The notes below the pieces were generated by a model. The model saw nothing but the letters and a program-made list of their open reading frames with translations. It was not told where the DNA came from and did not search any database. A stretch of 64,000 nt of DNA from Paenibacillus sp. J45TS6 (GTDB taxonomy: Bacteria > Bacillota > Bacilli > Paenibacillales > Paenibacillaceae). Of the stretch, positions 26,579 to 35,473 are shown in pieces. Location: NCBI RefSeq assembly GCF_018403285.1, contig NZ_BOSJ01000004.1, forward strand, positions 372,001 through 436,000, written 5' to 3'. The position numbers and the translations under genes are program-made. Position 1 is the first letter of the stretch; each line of letters opens with the position of its first letter.

Positions 26579-28036
26579 ATGCTACCCTCAAGAACAGAAA
26601 GAAGTAAAGCAGCCAAAAAGAAAAAACAACGGAAGAGAACCCAGAAATGGATAACCATTAATATGGTGTTGGTTTTACTGGTTGCAGGTTTTATGATTGC
26701 GATTAGGACAGGAAACATGCCGTGGATCTTAAGCAATAACCAGGATCAAGCCGATATGGTGGATAATTCCGATGTATCAAATTCAGCTCCAGAGAGTAAC
26801 GAGCAACTTACTGATGATACCGAGCAGGATATAGCTGATGATAAGGAACAAGAGGCAACTGATGATAAGGAACAAGATGTAGATGATAAACAGCAGCAGG
26901 GCAGTGAAGGACAAGGACAAGCTCTCGATCTGTCCCAAGGCGAGGAACGGAAGCAGGAATCGGTGTCTACATCACAAGAAGAGCAAGACTTGATAAACGA
27001 ACCTGATCAGAAACTTGATGATGAGTCGAATAAATCAGATGAGGCCAAAGAATCAGCAAAGGAAGAAGAATTAATAAATACGGCTGCTAAAGAGTCAATT
27101 ACTATGCACTTTGCAGGGGATGTTCAATTCTCAGGTAAAGTAGAGGATTTATTATTAAAAAAAGGGTTCGACTATCCGTATCAACACTTGGGCTCCTTAT
27201 TTACAAATGACGATCTCACATTCATTAATTTGGAGACACCTGTCACTACAGGTGGAGTAGCAGCTCAAAATAAAAGCTTCGTATATAAATCATCCCCGAA
27301 AGCTCTCAAATCACTAGCTGCTGCGGGTGTGGATGTCGTAAACTTGGCCAACAATCATATATTGGACCAAGGAGTAAAAGGTCTTACAGATACACTTACG
27401 CATCTGAAAAACAATAAACTTAGCTATGTGGGTGCTGGCCTGAATCGAAAGGAAGCCTATAGCCCTGTTTATTACGAGAAAAATGGAATCAAAATTGCAT
27501 TATTAGGTTTTACAAGAGTTATTCCTGAAGCGAGTTGGCGGGCAGAAGCAGGGAAACCTGGTGTGGCGGACGCATATAATAGCACGGAAGCGGTAAAAGC
27601 CATAAAGCAAGCTCATAAAAAGGCGGATCTCGTGATTGTGATGGCTCATTGGGGACAAGAGCGGCATACAACACCGGATGAGAATCAAAAAAAACTAGGT
27701 TATGAATTTATTGATGCAGGCGCAGATCTTGTGATTGGCGGTCATCCCCATGTACTTCAAGGATTAGAGTCCTATAAAGGGAAATGGATCGCTTATAGCA
27801 CGGGTAATTTTATTTTTTCAAGATCAGCTACAGCGGAAACGTGGAAAACGGCTATCTTTGAGGCAACATGTCAAAAAGATGGGAAATGCGGTATCAAATT
27901 ATTACCTTATCATGCGGAGCTTGCACAGCCCGTTCCGATGAACAAGAAAGAGGGAGCAGCACTGCTGCGTGAGATTCAGAATAGATCATTTGGAGCTAAA
28001 ATAAGCGAAGACGGGACGGTCTCATCCATAAAATAA
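26579..28036 (+). CDS. CapA family protein, membrane-anchored
   Basis: The 485-residue protein has a very basic N terminus, one membrane helix (about 23-42), a long acidic Gln/Asp/Glu/Lys linker with imperfect DDKEQ repeats (about 55-170), and an external CapA/PgsA-type metallophosphatase-like domain (about 175-470). Typical motifs are HFAGDVQF, FINLETPVT, NLANNHILDQG, MAHWGQER and GGHPHVLQG. Some CapA proteins take part in poly-gamma-glutamate synthesis, but no capB or capC gene is nearby, so a role as an orphan wall-associated enzyme is more likely. AAGGAG lies six bases before ATG. It begins a probable three-gene operon. Confidence 0.9.
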   Translation: MLPSRTERSKAAKKKKQRKRTQKWITINMVLVLLVAGFMIAIRTGNMPWILSNNQDQADMVDNSDVSNSAPESNEQLTDDTEQDIADDKEQEATDDKEQDVDDKQQQGSEGQGQALDLSQGEERKQESVSTSQEEQDLINEPDQKLDDESNKSDEAKESAKEEELINTAAKESITMHFAGDVQFSGKVEDLLLKKGFDYPYQHLGSLFTNDDLTFINLETPVTTGGVAAQNKSFVYKSSPKALKSLAAAGVDVVNLANNHILDQGVKGLTDTLTHLKNNKLSYVGAGLNRKEAYSPVYYEKNGIKIALLGFTRVIPEASWRAEAGKPGVADAYNSTEAVKAIKQAHKKADLVIVMAHWGQERHTTPDENQKKLGYEFIDAGADLVIGGHPHVLQGLESYKGKWIAYSTGNFIFSRSATAETWKTAIFEATCQKDGKCGIKLLPYHAELAQPVPMNKKEGAALLREIQNRSFGAKISEDGTVSSIK

Positions 28037-28064
28037 ATCGTTCCTGCAAAGAGGGTGAAGTTAG

Positions 28065-28829
28065 ATGGACAATCCATGCGTAGCACATCGCGGTTATTCT
28101 TCCCTTGCTCCCGAGAATACAATCGCTGCATTCAAACTGGCTATGGAGCAAGAGCAGGTTTCCTGGATAGAGCTTGATGTGCAGCTCTCTCGTGATGGAG
28201 TTCCTGTGATAATCCATGATTTTCGTCTGGAACGAACAACAAATGGCAGCGGCAATGTAAGAGATCATACCCTTGCTGAACTAAAGAAACTGGATGCTGG
28301 AAGCTGGAAATCGAAAAAGTATGCGGGGGAACGTATTCCTACACTGACTGAAGTGCTTGAACTTACCAAGGGGAAAGTAAAGCTTAATATTGAGCTGAAA
28401 ACGGTCGGTAATATGTATCCTGATTTGGCAGCTTCTGTTATTGGAAAACTGTATGGCGTATGGAAACCTCGTGATTATGTTATTACCTCTTTTGAGAAGA
28501 AGGCATTACGGCAGGTAAAACAAATTCATCCCGATATTCCGACAGGGCTGATTATTAATGCATCTCCTGCAGACCTTGCAAGGCAACTAGAAGAACTAGG
28601 ATGTCATTTTCTATCCATTGGATATCCTTATGTCACGAAGTCGCTTATAAAGGAGATGAATAGTAAAAATATTAGAGTCATGGCATGGACGATTGATTCA
28701 TCGCGTATCATGCGTAATATTGCGGCGCTTGACCCAAGTATTATGCTGTGCACGAATCGGCCTGAATTGTGGAACAAAGCGAACTCCAGGAAGTTATCGA
28801 AATTATTCAAACCTAATTCATCCAAGTAG
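28065..28829 (+). CDS. Glycerophosphodiester phosphodiesterase
   Basis: The 254-residue protein hydrolyses glycerophosphodiesters to glycerol 3-phosphate and an alcohol. The GDPD barrel signature is complete: HRGYSSLAPENT (catalytic His and Arg, Glu downstream), ELDVQLSRDGVPVIIHD with the metal-binding Glu/Asp and catalytic second His, and LNIELK. No signal peptide is present, so it acts in the cytoplasm, like UgpQ. GAGGGTGAAG precedes ATG 28065. It lies 28 bases behind the capA-like gene and 24 before the FAH-family gene. Confidence 0.94.
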   Translation: MDNPCVAHRGYSSLAPENTIAAFKLAMEQEQVSWIELDVQLSRDGVPVIIHDFRLERTTNGSGNVRDHTLAELKKLDAGSWKSKKYAGERIPTLTEVLELTKGKVKLNIELKTVGNMYPDLAASVIGKLYGVWKPRDYVITSFEKKALRQVKQIHPDIPTGLIINASPADLARQLEELGCHFLSIGYPYVTKSLIKEMNSKNIRVMAWTIDSSRIMRNIAALDPSIMLCTNRPELWNKANSRKLSKLFKPNSSK

Positions 28830-28853
28830 ACATGACTAGAGGAGAGAAGAGAT

Positions 28854-29477
28854 ATGCAGAGAACAATTCGAAATGTATATTGTGTGGGGCGAAATTACCG
28901 ACTTCATGCTGAAGAACTAGGGAATGCCGTTCCGGAAGAACCGATGATTTTTATGAAACCATCTCATGCACTTGTAATGATGAATGGACAGACTCTTGCA
29001 CTACCCGAAGGACGCGGAGAAATCCATTATGAAGCAGAACTTGTCATCAAAATTGGAAAAGAGGTTTGTCCTGGAGAGGTTATAAATCAAGTAGTGGACT
29101 CCTACGCTTTCGGCATTGATTTTACCCTGCGTGATGTACAGTCTAAGCTAAAAAGCAAGGGACACCCTTGGACAGCAGCAAAAGGTTTCCTTGGTTCTGC
29201 TCCCATCAGTGAGTTTAAGCCTTTTGAAGGAATAGACGCTCTTATGGCATCCGATTTCACGCTGAATAAGAATGATGAGGAAGTGCAGCGGGGCAATATT
29301 CAGGACATGATCTTTAGTCTCCAGGACATTGTAGATTATGTAGCACTGCATTATGGACTTGGTGAGGGAGATATTATATTTACAGGAACGCCTGCAGGCG
29401 TTGGACCAGTCAAGTCTGGGGATATGCTAAAACTAAGCTTTGCCGGTGAAGATATAGGCAGTATTACGATCAAATAA
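28854..29477 (+). CDS. Fumarylacetoacetate hydrolase family protein
   Basis: The 207-residue protein covers one FAH C-terminal-type domain. The N-terminal CVGRNYRLHAEELGN motif, metal ligands in HYEAELVIKIG (E-x-E) and a distal D in FGIDFTLRD, and the TGTPAGVGPVKSGD loop are all present. Relatives (FAHD1, YcgM, YisK) are acylpyruvases or oxaloacetate decarboxylases with broad substrates. The exact reaction is not determined by sequence. GAGGAGAGAAGAG precedes the ATG. The gene ends the CapA-GDPD-FAH unit before a terminator. Confidence 0.93.
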   Translation: MQRTIRNVYCVGRNYRLHAEELGNAVPEEPMIFMKPSHALVMMNGQTLALPEGRGEIHYEAELVIKIGKEVCPGEVINQVVDSYAFGIDFTLRDVQSKLKSKGHPWTAAKGFLGSAPISEFKPFEGIDALMASDFTLNKNDEEVQRGNIQDMIFSLQDIVDYVALHYGLGEGDIIFTGTPAGVGPVKSGDMLKLSFAGEDIGSITIK

Positions 29478-29508
29478 CCTGATGAAAGACAAAAGGAACT
29501 AAATAAGG

Positions 29509-29562
29509 ACACGCTTTTGCGACTATCCTGAATCAGCTAGTTGCGATTGCGTGTTTTTTTAT
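29509..29562 (+). terminator. Intrinsic terminator after FAH-family gene
   Basis: ACACGC...TGCGACTA pairs with TAGTTGCG...GCGTGT as a two-part stem and is followed by TTTTTTT. Confidence 0.8.
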
Positions 29563-29653
29563 ATTGTCTGATTCAATAGCTGGACTGACTCGGCATGGAT
29601 CCGCGTGTTATACTATTGAAATATAAAATAGATGTACAGGAGAACTGACACTT

Positions 29654-30463
29654 ATGGACTATATATGGGGCACTTTATTTGCACTCCTCGTGGCTGGTGC
29701 TGCCTATAGGAAGAAATCACTCACAGGTTCGGGTTTTGCTGCAGCTGTTGTGATGGGTGCAGTATACTATGGAGCAGGTAATTTATTCTGGTTCGGCACC
29801 TTGCTGCTATTTTTTATTACTTCGACCCTGCTCTCGAAATATAAGAAACGTGAGAAGCGTGAATTAGAAAAATCCTATGCTAAGACTGGAAACCGGGATG
29901 CTGCTCAAGTGTTTGCAAATGGCGGACTTGGGATGATATTAGTCATTCTAAATGCTCTTTTTCCGCATCCCGTGTGGATGTATGTTTTCATTGGAATCAT
30001 GGCAACGGTTACTGCTGATACGTGGGCTACTGAAATTGGAAGTCTTAGCCATAGAAGACCGAGATCAGTCATTACACTGCAACCTGTAGCTCCTGGGGCT
30101 TCTGGGGGAGTGACATTGACGGGTAATATTGCATCCATGTCAGGGGCGCTTCTTATTGGTGTGGGAGCTTACCTTTTCTTACAAGTAACAGGGCAAGAGA
30201 TGCAGGCTTCCTTATTAGCATATGCACTAATTGGGCTTATCTCTGGTTTTGCTGGGGCTTATCTTGATTCTCTGTTAGGAGCGACGGCGCAGCGAATGTA
30301 TTGCTGCACAATATGCGGTAAAGAAGTAGAAGTGCATGAGCACTGCGGCGTTAGGACGATAAAAAGCCGTGGTTTAGGCTGGATGAGCAATGACCTTGTG
30401 AATTTACTAAGTTCCTTGTTCGGCGGAGCTCTGGCAGGTATTCTGGGGCACTTTATATTTTAA
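29654..30463 (+). CDS. DUF92 family membrane protein
   Basis: The 269-residue protein has about six membrane helices. DUF92 landmarks are the N-terminal KKSLTGSGFAAAVVMGAVYYG helix, the RDAAQVFANGG motif, the acidic ATVTADTWATEIG segment, and GGVTLTGNIASM. The family includes plant VTE6 (phytyl-phosphate kinase) and archaeal and bacterial homologues of unknown function. A CTIC...C pattern in the C-terminal loop (YCCTICGKEVEVHEHCG) adds a possible metal site. It has its own AGGAGA site, and a TetR regulator follows 29 bases later. Confidence 0.88.
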   Translation: MDYIWGTLFALLVAGAAYRKKSLTGSGFAAAVVMGAVYYGAGNLFWFGTLLLFFITSTLLSKYKKREKRELEKSYAKTGNRDAAQVFANGGLGMILVILNALFPHPVWMYVFIGIMATVTADTWATEIGSLSHRRPRSVITLQPVAPGASGGVTLTGNIASMSGALLIGVGAYLFLQVTGQEMQASLLAYALIGLISGFAGAYLDSLLGATAQRMYCCTICGKEVEVHEHCGVRTIKSRGLGWMSNDLVNLLSSLFGGALAGILGHFIF

Positions 30464-30492
30464 ATGACTAGATTTGTAGGGTGGTGATAAGT

Positions 30493-31080
30493 ATGGATCC
30501 AATAGACAAACAGGAAGCGATCTTGGACGCGGGTTATCATCTATTTGGGATGAAAGGTTTTTATGAAACCAAAATGTCCGAAATTGCGGAAGAGGCTGGC
30601 ATCGCCAAAGGGACTATTTATTTATATTTTAAAAATAAAGAAGCCCTTTTTACAGCAGTTACCCGCAGAGATTGTGAACGTTTTCTTCAGTCAGCCAGAG
30701 CTATTTTAAAAGACTCTTCTATGAACATGCAAGATAAATTAATCGTTTTTGCGCGGAATCACTTAACATACTATTATGAGCGGCGTCAGCACACAAAGCT
30801 GTTCTTTATGACGCCGAATAATGATCCTGAGCTCATAGAATATATGAAGCGTTTTTTACAAGAGTATATGTATATCGTGCAAGAAATGCTCGCGGAAGGC
30901 GGATTACCAGAGCCGGAACTTTATGCTGTATCTTATATTGGTATTTTAGACCGGCATAAAATGGATATCATGGTCAAACCAAATTTTGGGGCAGAGGAAC
31001 TGGAGAACAGAGTGAAGTTTGCAAGCAACTTATTCATCAATGGTTGTGGTAAAGAACTTGCAAGTTCGTACTTCATCTAA
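30493..31080 (+). CDS. TetR/AcrR family transcriptional regulator
   Basis: The 195-residue protein has an N-terminal TetR DNA-binding domain (about 5-50), with LFGMKGFYETKMSEIAEEAGIAKGTIYLYFKNKEALF, and an all-helical ligand-binding C-terminal part. ATG 30493 follows AGGGTGGTGA; GTG codons at 30481 and 30484 belong to that site. The neighbours are a DUF92 gene upstream and an ABC-F ATPase gene 54 bases downstream, either of which it could control. No operator-like dyad stands out nearby. Confidence 0.9.
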   Translation: MDPIDKQEAILDAGYHLFGMKGFYETKMSEIAEEAGIAKGTIYLYFKNKEALFTAVTRRDCERFLQSARAILKDSSMNMQDKLIVFARNHLTYYYERRQHTKLFFMTPNNDPELIEYMKRFLQEYMYIVQEMLAEGGLPEPELYAVSYIGILDRHKMDIMVKPNFGAEELENRVKFASNLFINGCGKELASSYFI

Positions 31081-31134
31081 TAAAAAACACATATAAGATG
31101 TATCTAAACTGAAGTAAAGTAGGGAAATTTCATA

Positions 31135-33072
31135 ATGAATATAATGACAGTTGAACATATTTCCAAAAGCTATGGAGAAAAGATTCTTTTCAAAGATGCG
31201 TCGTTTGGTATGAACGATCAAGATAAAATCGGTATTGTTGGTGTAAACGGAACAGGCAAATCCACATTTCTTCGCGTGATTGCAGGTAAGGAACAAGCAG
31301 ACGAAGGTAACGTGGCAATCGGTAACCATGTACGGATCGAGATGTTAGATCAGAATCCGGATTATGACCCTGATATCACGGTACTACAGCAAGTATTTCA
31401 AGGCGACTCACCCGAAATGCAGACCGTTCGCAGCTATATGGAAATTATGGAACTGCTAGAACTAAAGCCAAGTGATGAAATGCTGCTGCAAAAGCTAACT
31501 TCAATTAGTGAAAAGATGGAAGCGCATGATGTATGGCAGCTAGAGAGTGAAGCAAAAACAATTCTCTCTAAACTAGGCATTCAGCAGTTCGATGCAAAAA
31601 TGGGCAGTTTATCGGGTGGACAGCGAAAAAGGGTTGCGCTTGCCGCTGCACTCATTCATCCATCGGATCTTCTTATACTGGATGAGCCTACAAACCATAT
31701 CGATAACGATTCTGTCGTTTGGCTGGAACAATATTTACAAAAACGCCGCGGTGCGCTTCTTATGATCACGCATGATCGTTATTTTTTGGACCGAGTAGCG
31801 AATGTGATGATTGAACTTGATCATGGACGTCTTTTCCGGTATGAAGCAAACTACACTAAGTTTCTAGAACTGAAAGCAGAACGTGAAGAGAGAGAAGCGT
31901 CCTCAGAGCAAAAACGGCAAAATTTATTGCGCAGCGAACTTGCCTGGATTCGCCGAGGCGCGAAAGCACGGACGACAAAACAAAAAGCGAGAATTGACCG
32001 CTTTGAAAAATTGAGAGATCAGGACAATCTTCATCGGTCTGGAGATCTGGAAATGTCAGTGGCTTCTGCTAGACTCGGCAAGAAGATTTTAGAAATAGAA
32101 CATCTGTCAAAAAAAATCGAAGATCGCACCTTGGTAGATGATCTAAGTTATATTGCGGTTCCTGGTGACCGTGTAGGTATTGTAGGGCCAAACGGCAGCG
32201 GTAAATCAACACTGCTCAATATGATTGCAGGTCGAATTCAGCCAGATTCCGGTGAGATTGTAGTAGGACCTACCGTTAAACTGGGTTATTTTACACAAGA
32301 ACATCAAGAAATGGACGAGAACCTAAGGGTCATCGAATATATCAAAGAAGAAGCAGAAGTGATTCGCACAGGAGATGGAGAAACCATTACTGCGGCTCAG
32401 ATGCTCGAACGATTCTTATTTCCTCCTGCAGCGCAGTGGACGTATATTTCCCGCTTGTCTGGGGGAGAAAAGCGCCGTCTGTATTTGTTAAGAGTCCTTA
32501 TGTCTGCACCTAATGTACTTCTCCTAGATGAGCCTACGAATGATCTGGATATCAGTACCCTTAGTGTTCTCGAAACCTACTTGGAGGATTTCCCTGGCGT
32601 TGTTTTTGTCGTATCGCATGATCGGTATTTCCTTGATCGTACGATTGATAAAGTGCTTGCCTTTGAAGGCGAGGGTCAGGTGAGAGTACATGTAGGGGAC
32701 TACTCAGAGTACGCAGAGTGGCTTGTTAAGAATGGGCAAGAGCCCGGGAAAGAAATGAATAAGAAAGAATCAAGTGTGGAGAAAAAAGATTCTCCAGTTG
32801 CCTCTGTAAAGTCTGAAGATACGCCTAAAACGAAACTGAAATTTAGTTTTAAAGAGCAGCGGGAATATGAGCAGATTGATACAATGATTGAAGCTGCAGA
32901 GCAGAAGATAGCAGATCTTACTTCTCAAATGGAAGAAGCTTTTGCGGATGCATCAAGACTCCAAGAATTAATGAAGCAACAGACAGAGGCGGAGTTAGAG
33001 CTGGAACATTTAATGGAAAGATGGACTTATTTAAATGAACTAGCAGAGCAGATCGAACAGAACAAGAAGTAA
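31135..33072 (+). CDS. ABC-F ATPase, Uup-like
   Basis: The 645-residue cytoplasmic protein has two ABC ATPase domains joined by a charged linker and no membrane domain. Walker A motifs are GVNGTGKST and GPNGSGKST, signatures LSGGQRKR and LSGGEKRR, and Walker B LLILDEPTNHID and VLLLDEPTNDLD. A C-terminal coiled coil (about 565-645) is the ABC_tran_CTD seen in Uup. ABC-F proteins act on ribosomes; Uup-type members are housekeeping translation or assembly factors rather than resistance proteins. AGGGA lies about 12 bases before ATG 31135; ATG 31144 is an alternative start. Confidence 0.94.
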   Translation: MNIMTVEHISKSYGEKILFKDASFGMNDQDKIGIVGVNGTGKSTFLRVIAGKEQADEGNVAIGNHVRIEMLDQNPDYDPDITVLQQVFQGDSPEMQTVRSYMEIMELLELKPSDEMLLQKLTSISEKMEAHDVWQLESEAKTILSKLGIQQFDAKMGSLSGGQRKRVALAAALIHPSDLLILDEPTNHIDNDSVVWLEQYLQKRRGALLMITHDRYFLDRVANVMIELDHGRLFRYEANYTKFLELKAEREEREASSEQKRQNLLRSELAWIRRGAKARTTKQKARIDRFEKLRDQDNLHRSGDLEMSVASARLGKKILEIEHLSKKIEDRTLVDDLSYIAVPGDRVGIVGPNGSGKSTLLNMIAGRIQPDSGEIVVGPTVKLGYFTQEHQEMDENLRVIEYIKEEAEVIRTGDGETITAAQMLERFLFPPAAQWTYISRLSGGEKRRLYLLRVLMSAPNVLLLDEPTNDLDISTLSVLETYLEDFPGVVFVVSHDRYFLDRTIDKVLAFEGEGQVRVHVGDYSEYAEWLVKNGQEPGKEMNKKESSVEKKDSPVASVKSEDTPKTKLKFSFKEQREYEQIDTMIEAAEQKIADLTSQMEEAFADASRLQELMKQQTEAELELEHLMERWTYLNELAEQIEQNKK

Positions 33073-33117
33073 ATAACATTTATCTTCGTAAGTCTTGGAA
33101 GGACGAGAAGGGAGAGA

Positions 33118-34059
33118 ATGTCTGTGTATGAGGAAATGAATGAACGCCTTGCACTACTGAAGGAAAAAGGCAGATTGCTTCACAAATGGACTTCCCGAGA
33201 AGAAAACCTACAGGAACTTGAAAAAAGGGGAGAAGAACTCCTTTATGTTCGAAAAGAACATCTGCGTGCAGAACAAAAGGATGTAGATCAGCTTCTTAAG
33301 ACTTCTTTGTCTTCTTTATTTTACAGTGTGGTGGGGAGAAAAGAAGAGAAGCTGGAGAAAGAGGAGAAAGAACTTTTAGAGAGCAAAGCGTTGTATGACG
33401 AAGCATCCCGTGCTCTTGAGGATATTCGCAAACAGCTTTCTGAGGTGAGAAGCGAGATTGCAGCTTTGTATGAATGGCAACACTGGAGACAAGAATACGA
33501 TGAACTTATGGCTGACAAACAGAAAAGCTTGGCAGACTCAGATGATTTTATTCAGAAGTGTTTGGAAAATGAGGTCAAGATCAAAGGACAACTGAAAGAG
33601 ATCGATGAAGCGATGGGCGCAGGCAATCGAGTGCTCGATAGTCTCGATGAGGCTGCCGAATCTCTAAAATCAGTGGGAAATTGGGGAACCTACGATATGC
33701 TTGGTGGAGGAATGATCTCCACACATATTAAACATAGCCGAATTGGAGATGCAGAAGATCATGTCCATGAAGCTCAGTTCCATCTTCGTAAATTTCAGGA
33801 AGAGCTTCGTGATGTCAATGTAATCCTGGATAGTGATTTTGAAATTCAAGGTATGCTTACTTTTGCGGATTATTTCCTTGATGGATTTTTTAGTGACTGG
33901 TTGGTACAAAATAAAATCCATGACGCCCAGGACCGTGTTAGCAAAGGTATGGGAGAGGTGGGTAGAGTTTTAATAAAACTTGATTCCACAAAGCAGAAAC
34001 TACTCGGTGAACTTATGAATTGGGAGAACAAGCGAAAGAGAGCAGTAGAAGAAGCTTAA
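33118..34059 (+). CDS. Coiled-coil protein of unknown function
   Basis: I do not recognise this 313-residue protein beyond its shape. It is highly charged, with no signal peptide or membrane helix. Coiled coils cover about residues 5-155 and parts of 190-300, interrupted by LLKTSLSSLFYSVVG (about 61-75) and by a short glycine segment, NWGTYDMLGGGMISTH (about 189-204), which could be a conserved hinge. GAAGGGA lies a few bases before ATG 33118. It follows the ABC-F gene by 45 bases and may share its transcript. A structural or adaptor role is possible, but nothing in the sequence proves it. Confidence 0.75.
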   Translation: MSVYEEMNERLALLKEKGRLLHKWTSREENLQELEKRGEELLYVRKEHLRAEQKDVDQLLKTSLSSLFYSVVGRKEEKLEKEEKELLESKALYDEASRALEDIRKQLSEVRSEIAALYEWQHWRQEYDELMADKQKSLADSDDFIQKCLENEVKIKGQLKEIDEAMGAGNRVLDSLDEAAESLKSVGNWGTYDMLGGGMISTHIKHSRIGDAEDHVHEAQFHLRKFQEELRDVNVILDSDFEIQGMLTFADYFLDGFFSDWLVQNKIHDAQDRVSKGMGEVGRVLIKLDSTKQKLLGELMNWENKRKRAVEEA

Positions 34060-34150
34060 CTTTTTTGTCGTTACTATTGAGGTTGTAAAACCCCAGCTTA
34101 TGAAGTGTAATTCGGGGAAGGTTATTGGTTTTACCGTAGGGACTTCTAAA

Positions 34151-34172
34151 CCCTATTCTAGGGCTGTTTTTT
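34151..34172 (+). terminator. Short terminator-like hairpin
   Basis: CCCTA and TAGGG pair around TTC, followed by GCTGTTTTTT. The stem is short, so it may only assist the stronger terminator at 34203-34232. Confidence 0.45.
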
Positions 34173-34202
34173 AAATGTAAGGACGAAATCTATATGATAA
34201 GA

Positions 34203-34232
34203 AAATAAAGACCCCGAGAGGGGTCTTTATTG
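34203..34232. terminator. Bidirectional terminator between convergent genes
   Basis: AATAAAGACCCC and GGGGTCTTTATT form a perfect 12-bp stem with a GAGA loop. It lies between the coiled-coil gene (plus) and the M42 peptidase gene (minus). Confidence 0.88.
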
Positions 34233-34329
34233 TTTAAGAAGAATATTAAGTTCGATCATTTTTTTCTGTCAGGATTCGTTTATGATGTGATTTCGTGATG
34301 TAAGTAATGCTTTTTCAATCAAAAGAGAT

Positions 34330-35367
34330 TTACGCAGTGATGTAAGCAGCTAACAGTCTAGCTGTATTGATTACAGCTTTTTTATGCGTACGTTCCATAG
34401 CATGAGAAGCATGTACACCCGGTCCGATCAAAGCCGCACGAATATTATTACCGCCGCGTAGTGCAGCTGTAGCATCCGAACCATAGAAAGGGTAGATATC
34501 GACAGCGTAGTCGATGTCAGATGCTTTTGCTAGCTCAATCAGCCTTGATGTCATTTCATAATCATAAGGTCCTGAAGAATCTTTTGCGCAGATGGATACG
34601 TCGGTTTCTTTACAAGATAGATCATCACCAATACAGCCCATATCCACAGCAATCATTTCATCAATATCACTTGGAATATAAGCCGTACCGTGACCAACTT
34701 CCTCATAATTGCTGATTAACAGTTTCACTTGATGTTTAGGCTTCCATTGATTACTTTTAGCAGATTCTAGTAAAGCAAAGAGAGCAGAGACACTTGCTTT
34801 GTCATCCAGATGGCGAGATTTGATATACCCGCTGGCTGTAAACTCGGCACGTGGGTTAAAAGAAATAAAATCGCCTACTCCGATTCCTAGATCCAAAACA
34901 TCTTGTTTTGTTTCTACCATCTCATCAATTCGAATTTCCATATGACTTTCTTCTCGTTTGAATTCTCTGGCACCTGCATAGACGTGTACCGATGGAGCCG
35001 TTGACATAATGGTACCTGTATAGGACTTGCCACTGCGAGTATGGATGATGCAGTATTCATTTTCGATCGAATTCATCATGAATCCACCGATGGATGTTAG
35101 TTTTAGCGTTCCGCTGGAGGTAATAGAACGAACCATGGCACCTAGTGTATCGACATGAGCACTTAACGCGATCGTTCTACTATTGTCCTCACCTGGAAGC
35201 GTGATAATGGTGCCGCCTTTTGCATTGCGTTCATACGTAAAGCCAAGTCTTGACACTTCTGCTTCGATGATTTCCATAATGTGATGAGTAAACCCACTAG
35301 GGCTCGGAGTGTTAAGTAATTTATCTAGTAATTGTAAAGTATATTCCTCGTTGATTTGAATGCTCAT
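34330..35367 (-). CDS. M42 family metallopeptidase (glutamyl/tetrahedral aminopeptidase type)
   Basis: The 345-residue cytoplasmic enzyme carries the full M42 metal set: H in SAHVDTLG, bridging D in RHLDDKAS, catalytic E-E in NYEEVGHG, D in AVDMGC and a final H in GVHASHAMERTH. These proteins form large tetrahedral shells and trim N-terminal residues from short peptides. The neighbouring gene encodes oligoendopeptidase F on the same strand, 106 bases upstream, so two peptide-degrading enzymes sit together. A GGGAGATTG site precedes ATG 35367. Confidence 0.94.
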   Translation of the reverse strand: MSIQINEEYTLQLLDKLLNTPSPSGFTHHIMEIIEAEVSRLGFTYERNAKGGTIITLPGEDNSRTIALSAHVDTLGAMVRSITSSGTLKLTSIGGFMMNSIENEYCIIHTRSGKSYTGTIMSTAPSVHVYAGAREFKREESHMEIRIDEMVETKQDVLDLGIGVGDFISFNPRAEFTASGYIKSRHLDDKASVSALFALLESAKSNQWKPKHQVKLLISNYEEVGHGTAYIPSDIDEMIAVDMGCIGDDLSCKETDVSICAKDSSGPYDYEMTSRLIELAKASDIDYAVDIYPFYGSDATAALRGGNNIRAALIGPGVHASHAMERTHKKAVINTARLLAAYITA

Positions 35368-35473
35368 CGTTCAATCTCCCTTGTCATGTGTTTTATCTGA
35401 CCCCGCTTGAAACTGCTGTAAATCATGGAGAATCCCTTGCCGGCTATTGGCAAGGGATTCTAGGTATAATATT

